This document shows, in pieces, positions 1 through 7,321 of a stretch of DNA of 45,017 bases. Under the pieces are notes generated by a model. It was not told the DNA's origin. It saw only the letters and a program-made list of their open reading frames with translations, and searched no databases. The translations under genes and the position numbers were made by a program. This DNA comes from Clostridia bacterium (lineage in GTDB: Bacteria; Bacillota; Clostridia; Oscillospirales; CAG-272). Location of the stretch: assembly GCA_017547755.1 (NCBI GenBank), contig JAFYOX010000063.1:1-45017 (forward strand). Direction: 5' to 3'. The stretch's first letter is position 1, and the number at the start of each line of letters is the position of its first letter.

Positions 1-21
1 GATTTCTATCGGCATTCCTAC

Positions 22-50
22 TTGATTTCTGTTTCTCATTGTGTTATACT
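22..50 (+). promoter_or_regulatory. Putative sigma-70 promoter for a short RNA
   Basis: TTGATT (22-27) and TATACT (45-50) are separated by exactly 17 bp, which predicts a start near 56-57. No protein gene follows on this strand. The predicted start coincides with the 5' arm of a stem-loop that leads into a strong terminator, so the promoter would make an RNA of about 85-90 nt. Confidence 0.45.
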
Positions 51-54
51 ATTC

Positions 55-142
55 CTGCTTTCCGGTATGGTTTTGGTGCAACTTTATTATACCACGAAAG
101 CAGCGACCGGGCTATCCTTTTCGGATAACCCGGTCGTTTTTC
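55..142 (+). ncRNA. Candidate small structured RNA, two hairpins
   Basis: The arm CTGCTTTC (55-62) is complementary to GAAAGCAG (96-103). Inside it GGTAT (64-68) pairs with ATACC (89-93). A second hairpin, the terminator at 105-135, follows immediately. The 5' end of the first stem falls where the upstream promoter predicts transcription to start. There is no convincing open frame with a ribosome binding site. I recognise no known RNA family. Alternatively this is only the 3' untranslated end of a gene lying left of the window; coordinates 1-54 hold no gene I can support. Confidence 0.35.
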
Positions 143-149
143 GTTTTTG
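105..149 (+). terminator. Rho-independent terminator
   Basis: GACCGGG-CTATCC (105-117) pairs with GGATAA-CCCGGTC (123-135), 12 of 13 pairs, with a 5-nt loop. GTTTTTCGTTTTT follows. The T-tract is on the plus strand only, so it ends rightward transcription and not the leftward sialidase gene. Confidence 0.8.
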
Positions 150-186
150 TGGGGCTTATTGCGACAGCCCCTTTTGTTTGGGGTTA

Positions 187-1758
187 TTAATAAACAATGC
201 CGGTTTCCATACGGTTGTCTTTGGCTTCGGCTTCGAAATGCGTGATCCGCAGTTCGCCCGCACCATTAAACAGAACCGCAAGGTGATTCAGTCCGGCGGA
301 AGCGGTCATCGGAACGGTCTGCTCTGTTTTTCCGTTGACGGTCAGAGTGATCGCGCCGTCCTTCCACTCGATCTCCCATACGCCGGTATTTGACGGAGTG
401 AGGGTATGATACAGCGTGTGAATGCTGTCGTCGTACTGATTGGAACGGGAGTGGATCATGAAATTCAGCCGGTCGAGATAGCAGTCGGACAGCAGGATCC
501 GGCAGGATTCCGGCAGTTCACCTTCCACGGTCATGCGGATCTTCCCGGATACCCCGTACGGAAAACTGGTGATCGCATACGCGGCATTGTCCGTGGTAAC
601 GCGGACGGTCACGCCGTTTTCGTCCACCGGAAGATCGCATACCCATTCCTTCCAGTGGTCGGTGACTCTGGTTTCCGTAAGGAATCCGGGATCAAGCTTC
701 GTCAGATAGGCCTGCTCGAGATGCCAGCGCGAGCCGCCTTTTCCTTCGACCTCAAAGGTACGCATATAGAGTTCGCGGTCATTCGCCAACGTGGTATACG
801 GATAGGCATTGTGCAGAATATCGGTATCGCCCGGCGTCTTTTTCAGCAGAATCCGCGCACCCTGCAGGGTTTTCAGATTGTCATCGGAGATCGCGCCGTG
901 CAGACACTGTCTTGCAAAGCTGTAGCGGATACCCTGCATGGGATGTCCCATGACATTATTCCAAGCGAGGAAAATTCTGCCGTCCGGCAGACGCGTGAAC
1001 GATCCCGGAGCGTTGGACGAGGTGATCTTCGTCGGCTTCGCACGGTTCCATGTCTGTCCGTTGTCGTAGGATACGGAATACCAGAAGGTACCAAGCACCG
1101 TCCGGATCAGCATGACGAGCGTATTTTCCGCCATTTCCATAATGATCGGTTCCACCGCACCGGATTCGACGTTCTCTTCGTCGCTGACCACGGTGATATC
1201 GTTGGAGGAAGCCCATGTAAGACCGTAGTCGTCGGAATAGATCACGCTGGACACAAATTTGCTGTCCTCATGACCGGCGATGGTGGAGAAGGGGATCACC
1301 AGACGTCCGTTCGAGGTCTCCATGCAGTTGTTGAGCGAACCGGTGTAGCGGTCGAGACAGGGGATCTCGCTGTACATGGGATGCTCACCCATGCAGGAAT
1401 CAAACCGGACATAACCGATGCCGCCGTCGAGGATATTTTTCCCGAGATCGAGATGGCGGATACGGAGCGCGAAGACATGGAGATGTCCCTTACTGTCGAT
1501 CATGGAACCGGCATACAGCATGGCAGCCTGTTTTTCCGGCCATGTGTACAGGTAAAAGGGATCGCCCCAGGTACGTCCGCCGTCTCCGGAAATTCTGCCG
1601 AAGAGGAACTGGTCATGGGGAAGGGTATTGTGGTGAAGATGGGATTTCTGCATGGACATGATGGTGAACAGGCGTCCATCGGGAAGTGGATGCACCCACG
1701 TCATGGCGTGGGTCGTGTTGGTGGAAAGAAATTCGGTATTGACGTATTTTTCGTTCAT
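187..1758 (-). CDS. Sialidase-like BNR/Asp-box protein
   Basis: This 523-residue protein has three Asp-box-like motifs of the six-bladed sialidase/neuraminidase fold: SGDGGRTW (about 57-64), SDDYGLTW (175-182) and SYDNGQTW (230-237). The PDGR-type strand turns typical of BNR proteins recur (WVHPLPDGRL, TRLPDGRIFL). The C-terminal ~150 residues look like an appended beta-sandwich. No signal peptide is visible, so it probably acts in the cytoplasm. GGAGGAG lies just upstream of the ATG. It is second in a leftward pair, 65 bp behind the tannase-type hydrolase. Substrate is not certain: many bacterial BNR proteins are not true sialidases, and other exo-glycosidase activities are possible. No T-tract terminator is visible on the minus strand after it. 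Confidence 0.75.
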   Translation of the reverse strand: MNEKYVNTEFLSTNTTHAMTWVHPLPDGRLFTIMSMQKSHLHHNTLPHDQFLFGRISGDGGRTWGDPFYLYTWPEKQAAMLYAGSMIDSKGHLHVFALRIRHLDLGKNILDGGIGYVRFDSCMGEHPMYSEIPCLDRYTGSLNNCMETSNGRLVIPFSTIAGHEDSKFVSSVIYSDDYGLTWASSNDITVVSDEENVESGAVEPIIMEMAENTLVMLIRTVLGTFWYSVSYDNGQTWNRAKPTKITSSNAPGSFTRLPDGRIFLAWNNVMGHPMQGIRYSFARQCLHGAISDDNLKTLQGARILLKKTPGDTDILHNAYPYTTLANDRELYMRTFEVEGKGGSRWHLEQAYLTKLDPGFLTETRVTDHWKEWVCDLPVDENGVTVRVTTDNAAYAITSFPYGVSGKIRMTVEGELPESCRILLSDCYLDRLNFMIHSRSNQYDDSIHTLYHTLTPSNTGVWEIEWKDGAITLTVNGKTEQTVPMTASAGLNHLAVLFNGAGELRITHFEAEAKDNRMETGIVY

Positions 1759-1823
1759 GATGCGTACTCCTCCGCTCGTGATGAGAATTCTTTATCCTTT
1801 TTTAAATGCTGCAACGGTTATTT

Positions 1824-3182
1824 TCATCGGCAGATACGGTCGATCCAGGCGAACAGTTCCGGAAGATCGTAATCCCCGCTGTGCGGAATTCCCCACGGCA
1901 GAGCAAAATCGACCGTTTTTCCGGCATCCCGCAGGCATTCCGCAAGAAGTACCGGAACCGCAAAGGACGTATCGCGGTCAGCGGCACCGTGCCGGATCCG
2001 CCAGTACTGCGCACAGCCTTCGTTTTTCAGAAAATTCATGGCGTTCATGAGAAAAACGGTTTCTTCGGGTGCACGTTCCCCACAGCAAAGGCTGTGTTCA
2101 TACCCGAACTGCGTGAAGTGCCGCCGTCCGGTGTCTTCAGAACCGAAAAGATCGTTTTCGTATGTCAGCAGATCCGGATCGTCAAAGGCACAGGGAGATT
2201 TCATGCGCGTGATAAACGTACAGTATTTCAGGAAATCCACGTTTTCCTCTGTCAGAGATACTCCGGATTCCGCGGGAATCTGTTCACCGTACCGCGCCGC
2301 CTGTTTTGCGGAATCAAGGATCAGTTTTTTGATATGTTCCGCAAAACTGCCGTTACCGTCTTCATCAAGCGTCAGACCATGCGGTGCTGTGCGGTTCAGA
2401 TACTCCGGAAATGCTCTGCGGAGCATGGCAGACAGCGCCATCCGTTCTTCGGGAACCGGATTTACCACAGTCGTGACTTTCCATCCGTCACCGTCGCGTT
2501 CCCAGCGGTAATCGTACTGCCCGGACAGATGTCCGTACTGCCATTCGTAGGCGGTATCGGAGTTTTCGAGATTCGTGATCGGGCAGTAGCAGGATGCGGC
2601 AAAAATACGGTCGCTTTCCTTCACTGCGCCGATGCCGTTCAGCAGATCCGTATACAGCGGAGAATCCCCGGAAGACGCCAGCAGAGCGGACAGCGCACCG
2701 CCCGCACTGGTTCCGTTTGCAATGATTTTTTCCGGATCACCGCAGATCTTATCCGAAATCGAACGGATAAACCGTACGGCAGCTTTCAGATCGACGATCG
2801 CGGCAGGGGCTTTTCCGACAGAACGTCCGTCGGTCTGCGAGTTTTTGCCGCGCACACCGGCGGAGATCACAACGTACCCATGGGCAAGTGCGGCGGCTTC
2901 GGTATTGAATGTCCCGTCGGGATGCACACAGGGTCGGCACGGACGGGCTTCCATATAGCCGCCGACCGCATTCGGGAAGAAGATCGGAGCCGTGCGGGCA
3001 GTATAGCCGCTGATGCTTCCGCCATGGAAATATTCTTCCGGGATGAATATATGGAGAATCTGCAGTTCCGGCGAAACGCGATGTTCCGCATAGGGAATGC
3101 TGTACCATGCGCGGCAGCGGATTTCAGCAGTATTTCCGGAGAAAATTTCCGGTACAAAGGCAGAAGGATCAAATATCTGCAT
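1824..3182 (-). CDS. Alpha/beta hydrolase, tannase (subtype B)-like
   Basis: This 452-residue hydrolase has a nucleophile elbow GTSAGG with Ser159. Its C-terminal motifs fit the acid and histidine of an alpha/beta triad: HGAADRDT (398-405) and PHSGDYD with His434. Length and the order of these motifs match the bacterial subtype B tannases, which hydrolyse galloyl esters and depsides, as I know them. Other feruloyl or acyl esterases of the same superfamily are possible. No signal peptide is seen. It is the first gene of a leftward pair with the sialidase-like gene and has its own promoter at 3213-3241. The start ATG follows GAGGTG. The intergenic region to the right is shared with the divergent WYL gene. 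Confidence 0.7.
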   Translation of the reverse strand: MQIFDPSAFVPEIFSGNTAEIRCRAWYSIPYAEHRVSPELQILHIFIPEEYFHGGSISGYTARTAPIFFPNAVGGYMEARPCRPCVHPDGTFNTEAAALAHGYVVISAGVRGKNSQTDGRSVGKAPAAIVDLKAAVRFIRSISDKICGDPEKIIANGTSAGGALSALLASSGDSPLYTDLLNGIGAVKESDRIFAASCYCPITNLENSDTAYEWQYGHLSGQYDYRWERDGDGWKVTTVVNPVPEERMALSAMLRRAFPEYLNRTAPHGLTLDEDGNGSFAEHIKKLILDSAKQAARYGEQIPAESGVSLTEENVDFLKYCTFITRMKSPCAFDDPDLLTYENDLFGSEDTGRRHFTQFGYEHSLCCGERAPEETVFLMNAMNFLKNEGCAQYWRIRHGAADRDTSFAVPVLLAECLRDAGKTVDFALPWGIPHSGDYDLPELFAWIDRICR

Positions 3183-3212
3183 GGAGACACCTCGTATTTG
3201 GAATTTGAGAAT

Positions 3213-3241
3213 ATTATACGCCGGATTTCCGGAAAGAACAA
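3213..3241 (-). promoter_or_regulatory. Sigma-70 promoter of the hydrolase-sialidase pair
   Basis: Read on the minus strand, TTGTTC and TATAAT are separated by 17 bp, 31 bp before the ATG at 3182. The spacer contains the inverted repeat CCGGA-TT-TCCGG (3221-3232), a possible operator. Confidence 0.65.
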
Positions 3242-3294
3242 GCGTTTTTTTGAGGACTTTTCCCGAAAAAGTATGTTTTTTTATGTCAAAAATA

Positions 3295-3303
3295 TGCTAT
3301 AAT
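3295..3303 (+). promoter_or_regulatory. Extended -10 promoter of the WYL pair
   Basis: TGCTATAAT gives an extended -10 element about 31 bp before the ATG at 3334. There is no good -35 element; a T-rich stretch occupies that position. Confidence 0.6.
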
Positions 3304-3333
3304 ACATACAACCGCACGAAAGGAGTGTGAATC

Positions 3334-4593
3334 ATGTCATCCTACAGCGAAAGAATCAAGAATTTTGAGAAAATAAGAGCGTATATGCGCGAGTTTTATG
3401 TTTACGGCTTCAAAAGCCGCGACGATTATCAGACAAAAAGTGCTCGTTCCTATGATGACGAACGCCGCCGCCTCGAAAGCTGGCTCGGCGATCATATGAG
3501 TTTTGTTCGCACTCCCGAAGGAAAGACAGTCTTCCTGTCGATCGACAGCCGCACCATCCGGCACAATCCTTTATACAGCGCGTGGAAAACCAGAAGTTTC
3601 ACCGACGGCGATATCACACTGCACTTTCTCCTGTTCGATATTCTCAACGAACCGTCGGTCCGGAAAACCGTGACGGAGATCCTCCGGGAGATCGACGAGA
3701 ACTATCTGGCAGGATTTGAGACGCCCATGATGTTCGACGAATCCACCGTCCGGAAAAAACTCAGGGAATACGCGGACGAAGGGATCATCCTTATGGAAAA
3801 AGAAGGTCGGAAAGTATATTACCGCCGGGCAGCCGATACCGACCTTTCCGGTCTGACCGACGTTCTTCATTATTTCTCGGAAACCGCTCCCTGCGGCGTT
3901 ATCGGATCGTTCATTCTCGACAAAGTAAATACGGATACCGACGCCTTCACGTTCAAGCATCATTACATAACAAGTGCCATCGACAGCGGAGTTCTGGCGG
4001 CATTGTTCACCGCAATGCGGGAAAAACGTGCGGTGGAGATTACGAATCTCAGCCGCCGAAAAGATCAGCCGCGCTGCAACCGCATCGTCCCTCTCCGGAT
4101 ATTCATCAGCGTGCAGAGCGGCAGACAGCATCTTCTTGCGTATTTGCCGGAGTACAATCATTTTCAGTCCTACCGCGTGGATTATCTCTCCAACGTCAGA
4201 CTGAAAGAGCCGACTCCCCGGTTTGACGAGCTGCGCGAAGAGCTTGAGCGGATCCAGAGCAAAATGTGGGGCGTCAGTATTCAGCGGCACAAATGGAACG
4301 AAGAATCCCTGGAACACGTGGAATTCACGATCCATGTCGAGGATGATGAAGATTTTATCGTCCGCCGCCTGGAACGAGAGAAACGCATCGGCACGGTGGA
4401 AAAACTGGACGAGCATACTTACCGTTTTTCTGCGGATGTTTACGATTCGAGCGAACTGATCCCATGGATCAGAACGTTTATCTGCCGGATCGTGCAGATG
4501 GATTTCTCGCACAGGGCCCGCGAGAACCAGTTCAAAGAGGATCTTGAAGCGATGTACCGTATGTACGGGATCGGAACGGAGGAAGGGAAATGA
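3334..4593 (+). CDS. WYL-domain transcriptional regulator
   Basis: This 419-residue protein has a charged N-terminal region with a winged-helix look (MREFYVYGFKSRDDY, YDDERRRLESWL). A second helical segment follows (STVRKKLREYADEGIILMEKEGRKVYYRR, a wing-like end). A C-terminal WYL-type beta module contains LLAYLPEYNHFQSYRVDYLSNVRL. WYL domains are known as ligand- or nucleic-acid-sensing parts of bacterial regulators, including those of stress and defence loci. AAAGGAG precedes the ATG by 8 nt. It overlaps the next WYL gene by 4 nt (ATGA), so the two are translationally coupled and probably work together. It sits immediately upstream of the TROVE/vWA-RtcB genes and is a plausible regulator of them. 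Confidence 0.75.
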   Translation: MSSYSERIKNFEKIRAYMREFYVYGFKSRDDYQTKSARSYDDERRRLESWLGDHMSFVRTPEGKTVFLSIDSRTIRHNPLYSAWKTRSFTDGDITLHFLLFDILNEPSVRKTVTEILREIDENYLAGFETPMMFDESTVRKKLREYADEGIILMEKEGRKVYYRRAADTDLSGLTDVLHYFSETAPCGVIGSFILDKVNTDTDAFTFKHHYITSAIDSGVLAALFTAMREKRAVEITNLSRRKDQPRCNRIVPLRIFISVQSGRQHLLAYLPEYNHFQSYRVDYLSNVRLKEPTPRFDELREELERIQSKMWGVSIQRHKWNEESLEHVEFTIHVEDDEDFIVRRLEREKRIGTVEKLDEHTYRFSADVYDSSELIPWIRTFICRIVQMDFSHRARENQFKEDLEAMYRMYGIGTEEGK

Positions 4594-5501
4594 TATTCAG
4601 CGAACTTTATTCCGCGTATTACAATACCATTGCCGCGATCATAACAGAAATCCTTGAGAGAGAAACCTCCGAAAAGGCACTGCAGAAGATCATTGCCGAG
4701 CGTGCCTTCGGAGAAAGTGCGCTCACGATCCTTCCCACGCTGAAGAGTGAAAAATGGCAGCTGGTGCATCCCGACATGACAACGCCTCTCGGACATATCC
4801 CCACCATGCCGCTGACATTTCTCCAGAAACAATGGCTGAAAGCCGTCTCGCTCGATCCCCGCGTGAAACTGTTCGGCGTCGAATTTCCGGACCTTGACGA
4901 TGTACCCCCGCTTTTTACCCCGGACGATTATTATGTTTACGATAAATACAGCGATGGGGATCCGTTCGAAGACGAAGAATACATCCGGCAGTTCCGGATC
5001 ATTCTGGACGCCATCCGCCGGCAAACACAGATCAAATTCGAAATGGTCAACCGCAAAGGAGCGACCATGTTTGTCCGGTGCCGTCCCGTACGTCTCGAAT
5101 ATTCGGAAAAAGACGATAAATTCCGCATGATCACCGCCGGATGGCGTACGGTTTCGACCGTCAATCTCGCAAAAATCCAATCGTGTGCGCATTATTCCGG
5201 CGACAAACAGGTCTCCGGCGAGGAAAAAAGCGTACAGCATAAAACGATCACCGTAAAACTCATCGACGAGCGGAATGCGCTGGAACGGTTTATGCTTCAT
5301 TTCGCACATTTCGAAAAGCAGGCGGAGAAGCTGGACCGGAAAACCTATCTCGTGAAAATCCGGTATGTTCAGGATGACGAAACGGAAATGGTCATCCGTA
5401 TTCTGTCCTTCGGCCCCATGGCGGAAGTTCTGGAACCGGAATCTTTCCGGAAATTAATCATCGAAAAACTGAAAAAACAGAAAAACTGCGGACTCAAATG
5501 A
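4590..5501 (+). CDS. WYL-domain protein, second of a coupled pair
   Basis: This 303-residue protein shows the same overall plan as its neighbour: an N-terminal helical part, then a beta-rich centre (IKFEMVNRKGATMFVRCRPVRLEYSEKDDKFRMITA) that reads as the WYL core. The C-terminal extension ends VLEPESFRKLIIEKLKK, the usual C-terminal pattern of WYL regulators. No clear N-terminal DNA-binding helix-turn-helix is seen, so it may depend on its partner. The start overlaps the upstream stop. The stop codon lies inside the loop of the terminator at 5486-5519. By position it is a regulator or co-regulator of the RNA repair genes; the effector is unknown. Confidence 0.65.
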   Translation: MIFSELYSAYYNTIAAIITEILERETSEKALQKIIAERAFGESALTILPTLKSEKWQLVHPDMTTPLGHIPTMPLTFLQKQWLKAVSLDPRVKLFGVEFPDLDDVPPLFTPDDYYVYDKYSDGDPFEDEEYIRQFRIILDAIRRQTQIKFEMVNRKGATMFVRCRPVRLEYSEKDDKFRMITAGWRTVSTVNLAKIQSCAHYSGDKQVSGEEKSVQHKTITVKLIDERNALERFMLHFAHFEKQAEKLDRKTYLVKIRYVQDDETEMVIRILSFGPMAEVLEPESFRKLIIEKLKKQKNCGLK

Positions 5502-5519
5502 GAGTTCGCAGCTTTTTTT
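5486..5519 (+). terminator. Rho-independent terminator of the WYL pair
   Basis: CTGCGGACTC (5486-5495) pairs with GAGTTCGCAG (5502-5511), with one G-T pair and a 6-nt loop that contains the stop codon. CTTTTTTTC follows. It separates the WYL transcript from the RNA leader and TROVE/vWA-rtcB transcript. Confidence 0.85.
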
Positions 5520-5521
5520 CC

Positions 5522-5550
5522 GTGAAAAAGGTACAGGATGGTGGTAAAAT
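5522..5550 (+). promoter_or_regulatory. Putative promoter of the Y-RNA-like leader and rtcB operon
   Basis: The -10 element TAAAAT (5545-5550) is clear. The -35 element (GTGAAA at 17 bp) is weak, as expected for an activator-dependent promoter. Predicted start is near 5557, next to the first bulged hairpin. The WYL proteins encoded just upstream are candidate activators (inference). Confidence 0.5.
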
Positions 5551-5553
5551 GTA

Positions 5554-5644
5554 ATCACGAAAGGCGCAGACAGCAAATATACAAAAACAGATTTCAGGTA
5601 TCTGATATGCAGCTCTCATAGCATCAAAGCATATGCGCCTTGAT
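5554..5644 (+). ncRNA. Y-RNA-like bulged hairpin 1 (candidate Ro/TROVE partner RNA)
   Basis: ATCA (5554-5557) pairs with TGAT (5641-5644) and AGGCGCA (5562-5568) with TGCGCCT (5634-5640). This leaves the 4-nt bulge CGAA on the 5' strand, opposite CUUGA on the 3' strand. In known Y RNAs the Ro60-binding site is a terminal helix with a CGA-type bulge on the 5' strand and UUGA opposite. The interior holds a 5-bp stem with a 7-nt loop starting TTC (CAGAT 5588-5592, ATCTG 5600-5604), which resembles a tRNA T-arm only in part. It extends into ATAT/ATAT and GC/GC pairs (5573-5610). The predicted transcription start lies within the outer stem, so the exact 5' end is unsure. Confidence 0.5.
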
Positions 5645-5718
5645 AAAAGACTCGTACAGCAAAGTTTATTACTGATAAATTATCCCTCCAAGATTTTTTA
5701 CAGAAACTATCGAGTCTT
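5645..5718 (+). other. Middle stem of the structured leader
   Basis: AAGACTCG (5647-5654) is exactly complementary to CGAGTCTT (5711-5718). The A/T-rich interior contains a small hairpin (TTTAT 5665-5669 with ATAAA 5675-5679). The stem can stand alone between the two Y-like hairpins. It can also stack on an alternative long-range helix between 5634-5641 and 5726-5733. There is no T-tract terminator, so transcription may run on into the coding region. Confidence 0.5.
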
Positions 5719-5778
5719 GTAACCGAAGGCGCACCGGACTGTATTTCTTCCAAAGATGTACCGTACGGTGCGCCTTAC
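5719..5778 (+). ncRNA. Y-RNA-like bulged hairpin 2 in the leader of the TROVE gene
   Basis: GTAA (5719-5722) pairs with TTAC (5775-5778) and GGCGCACCG (5728-5736) with CGGTGCGCC (5766-5774), leaving the bulge CCGAA. The heptamer CCGAAGG matches the bulge region of human Y1 RNA as I remember it. Above an internal loop, 5742-5749 pairs with 5753-5760, with one mismatch and one G-T pair. The hairpin ends 24 nt before the ribosome binding site of the TROVE/vWA gene. It is therefore in that gene's 5' leader unless it is processed out, a position suited to feedback by the encoded protein. Confidence 0.5.
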
Positions 5779-5816
5779 AATCAGAATCACAAAACAAACA
5801 AAAAGGAGTGAGTTTC

Positions 5817-7277
5817 ATGTTGAATTATCTAAAGCAGGAAGCAAACAAAACCCTTACAGCAAACGGCGCAGCTGCCTACACTACAACCGGATCTGCCTGC
5901 CTCGATTTGTTCGCAGTCATCGGCGCCCTCCGTCACCGGAGCGACCAAGAGATCATAGACCACTTTCTCCGGGCATATCGTGAAAACAAAGATATCGCCA
6001 TGAAACTTCTGTTTTACGCACGCGATATCCGCGGCGGTCTCGGCGAACGCCGTGTATTCAAGGTGATCCTTGCATGGCTTGCGGACAACGATCCTGCCGC
6101 CGTATGCAAAAACCTTAAGTACATCGCCGAATACGGCCGATACGACGATTTTCTCTGTCTTATGGACACTGCCTGCGAAAAGAGCATGATGGATGTGCTC
6201 AAAACACGGTTCCGTGCGGACAGGGAAGCCCTCAGAACCGGCGGCGACGTATCGCTTCTTGCGAAGTGGCTTCCTTCGGTGAATGCCTCCAATGCAGTCA
6301 CCGTATCGCACGCAAAGAAGATCGCCAGACATTTCGGTCTCCGTGACGCGGATTACCGGAAGGCGCTTGCCGAACTTCGCGAACATCTCCGTATCATCGA
6401 GAATCATCTCCGCGAGAAGGATTATTCGTTTGATTACAGCAAACAGCCGTCCAAGGCAATGTACAAATACCGCAGTGCATTTTACAGAAACGACCCAATC
6501 AACTACCTTGAATTTCTCGGCAATGTCTCATCCGGCATAACCACTCTCCATGCAGATACCCTCATGCCTTATGAGATCATTTCGCCTATTCTTAAAAATT
6601 CCCGGATGGCAGATTACGAGAAAAAGACATTGAACACCACCTGGCTCTCCCTCGAGAATTTCGGTACTGACGAGAATGCTCTTGCAGTCATTGACGGCTC
6701 CGCTTCCATGTATTACTGGGGCAAACCTGTTCCCGCAGCAGTTGCTCTTTCTCTCGGTATTTACTTTGCGGAAAGAAATACCGGCAGATTCAAAAACCAT
6801 TTCATTACTTTCTCCGAAAATCCCCGCCTCGTGGAGATCAAGGGTTCCGATATTTATGAAAAAGTGAAATACTGCACTGACTACAACGAGGTAGCAAATA
6901 CAAATATCCAGAAAGTCTTTGAATTGATCCTTGATACTGCAATAAAATATTCCGTTCCCAGAAAAGAAATGCCGTCCAGACTTTACATTATTTCCGATAT
7001 GGAATTTGACTGCTGTGCAAAGAACTCTTCTCGCACCAATTTCGAATATGCAAAAAAGCTCTTCCGTAATGCGGGCTACAAACTTCCCGAGATCGTTTTC
7101 TGGAATGTCAACAGCTCCGGCAGACAGCAGCCCGTAACAAAAAACGAACAGGGCGTCGTTCTTGTGTCCGGCTGTACCCCCCGGCTTTTTTCCATGGTGG
7201 CAGGCGGTAAGACAGCTCCCTACGCCTTTATGCTTGAGGTCGTGGGCAGCAAGCGATACGAAAAAATCACCGCATAA
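5817..7277 (+). CDS. TROVE/vWA Ro60-like protein (DUF2828 type)
   Basis: This 486-residue protein begins with a helical repeat-rich region carrying typical DUF2828 signatures: NGAAAYTTTGSACLDLFAVIG, FYARDIRGGLGERRVF and YIAEYGRYDDFLCL. A von Willebrand A-like domain follows, with a MIDAS-like DGSAS near residue 293 and SRLYIISDMEFD further on. TROVE-vWA proteins such as Ro60 and bacterial Rsr form rings that bind misfolded RNAs and Y RNAs. DUF2828 is a divergent relative; its RNA partners are, to my knowledge, not established. I chose ATG 5817 because AAAGGAG (5802-5808) is 8 nt upstream; a GTG at 5808 overlaps that site. Its leader carries two Y-like hairpins and rtcB follows in the same operon, which supports a role in RNA repair or quality control. 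Confidence 0.75.
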   Translation: MLNYLKQEANKTLTANGAAAYTTTGSACLDLFAVIGALRHRSDQEIIDHFLRAYRENKDIAMKLLFYARDIRGGLGERRVFKVILAWLADNDPAAVCKNLKYIAEYGRYDDFLCLMDTACEKSMMDVLKTRFRADREALRTGGDVSLLAKWLPSVNASNAVTVSHAKKIARHFGLRDADYRKALAELREHLRIIENHLREKDYSFDYSKQPSKAMYKYRSAFYRNDPINYLEFLGNVSSGITTLHADTLMPYEIISPILKNSRMADYEKKTLNTTWLSLENFGTDENALAVIDGSASMYYWGKPVPAAVALSLGIYFAERNTGRFKNHFITFSENPRLVEIKGSDIYEKVKYCTDYNEVANTNIQKVFELILDTAIKYSVPRKEMPSRLYIISDMEFDCCAKNSSRTNFEYAKKLFRNAGYKLPEIVFWNVNSSGRQQPVTKNEQGVVLVSGCTPRLFSMVAGGKTAPYAFMLEVVGSKRYEKITA

Positions 7278-7278
7278 C

Positions 7279-7305
7279 GAAGCATGAGGAAATCCTTCAT
7301 GCTTC
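7279..7305 (+). other. Intercistronic hairpin between TROVE gene and rtcB
   Basis: GAAGCATG (7279-7286) pairs with CATGCTTC (7298-7305), extended inward by AGGA/TCCT around a one-base bulge. There is no T-tract, so it is probably an mRNA stability, processing or translation-coupling element. The rtcB ribosome binding site AAAGGA lies right after it. Confidence 0.55.
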
Positions 7306-7321
7306 AGAAAGGACGACAGTC

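Noticed and set aside
406-1872. 488-codon open frame on the plus strand
   Set aside because: It is antisense to the sialidase-like gene with Asp-box motifs and has no ribosome binding site or motif.
1806-3302. 498-codon open frame on the plus strand
   Set aside because: It is antisense to the tannase-like gene and runs through two promoters. The minus-strand product has a complete catalytic motif set.
3334-5501. WYL pair as part of an antiviral defence island
   Set aside because: No nuclease, CRISPR, toxin or other defence gene is nearby. The direct neighbour is the TROVE/RtcB unit, which explains the pair better.
5569-5633. tRNA or full tRNA-like (YrlA) domain inside hairpin 1
   Set aside because: Only a 5-bp stem with a 7-nt loop starting TTC is seen. 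The loop lacks the conserved A at position 58, and no clear acceptor or D arm forms. I keep only a partial resemblance.
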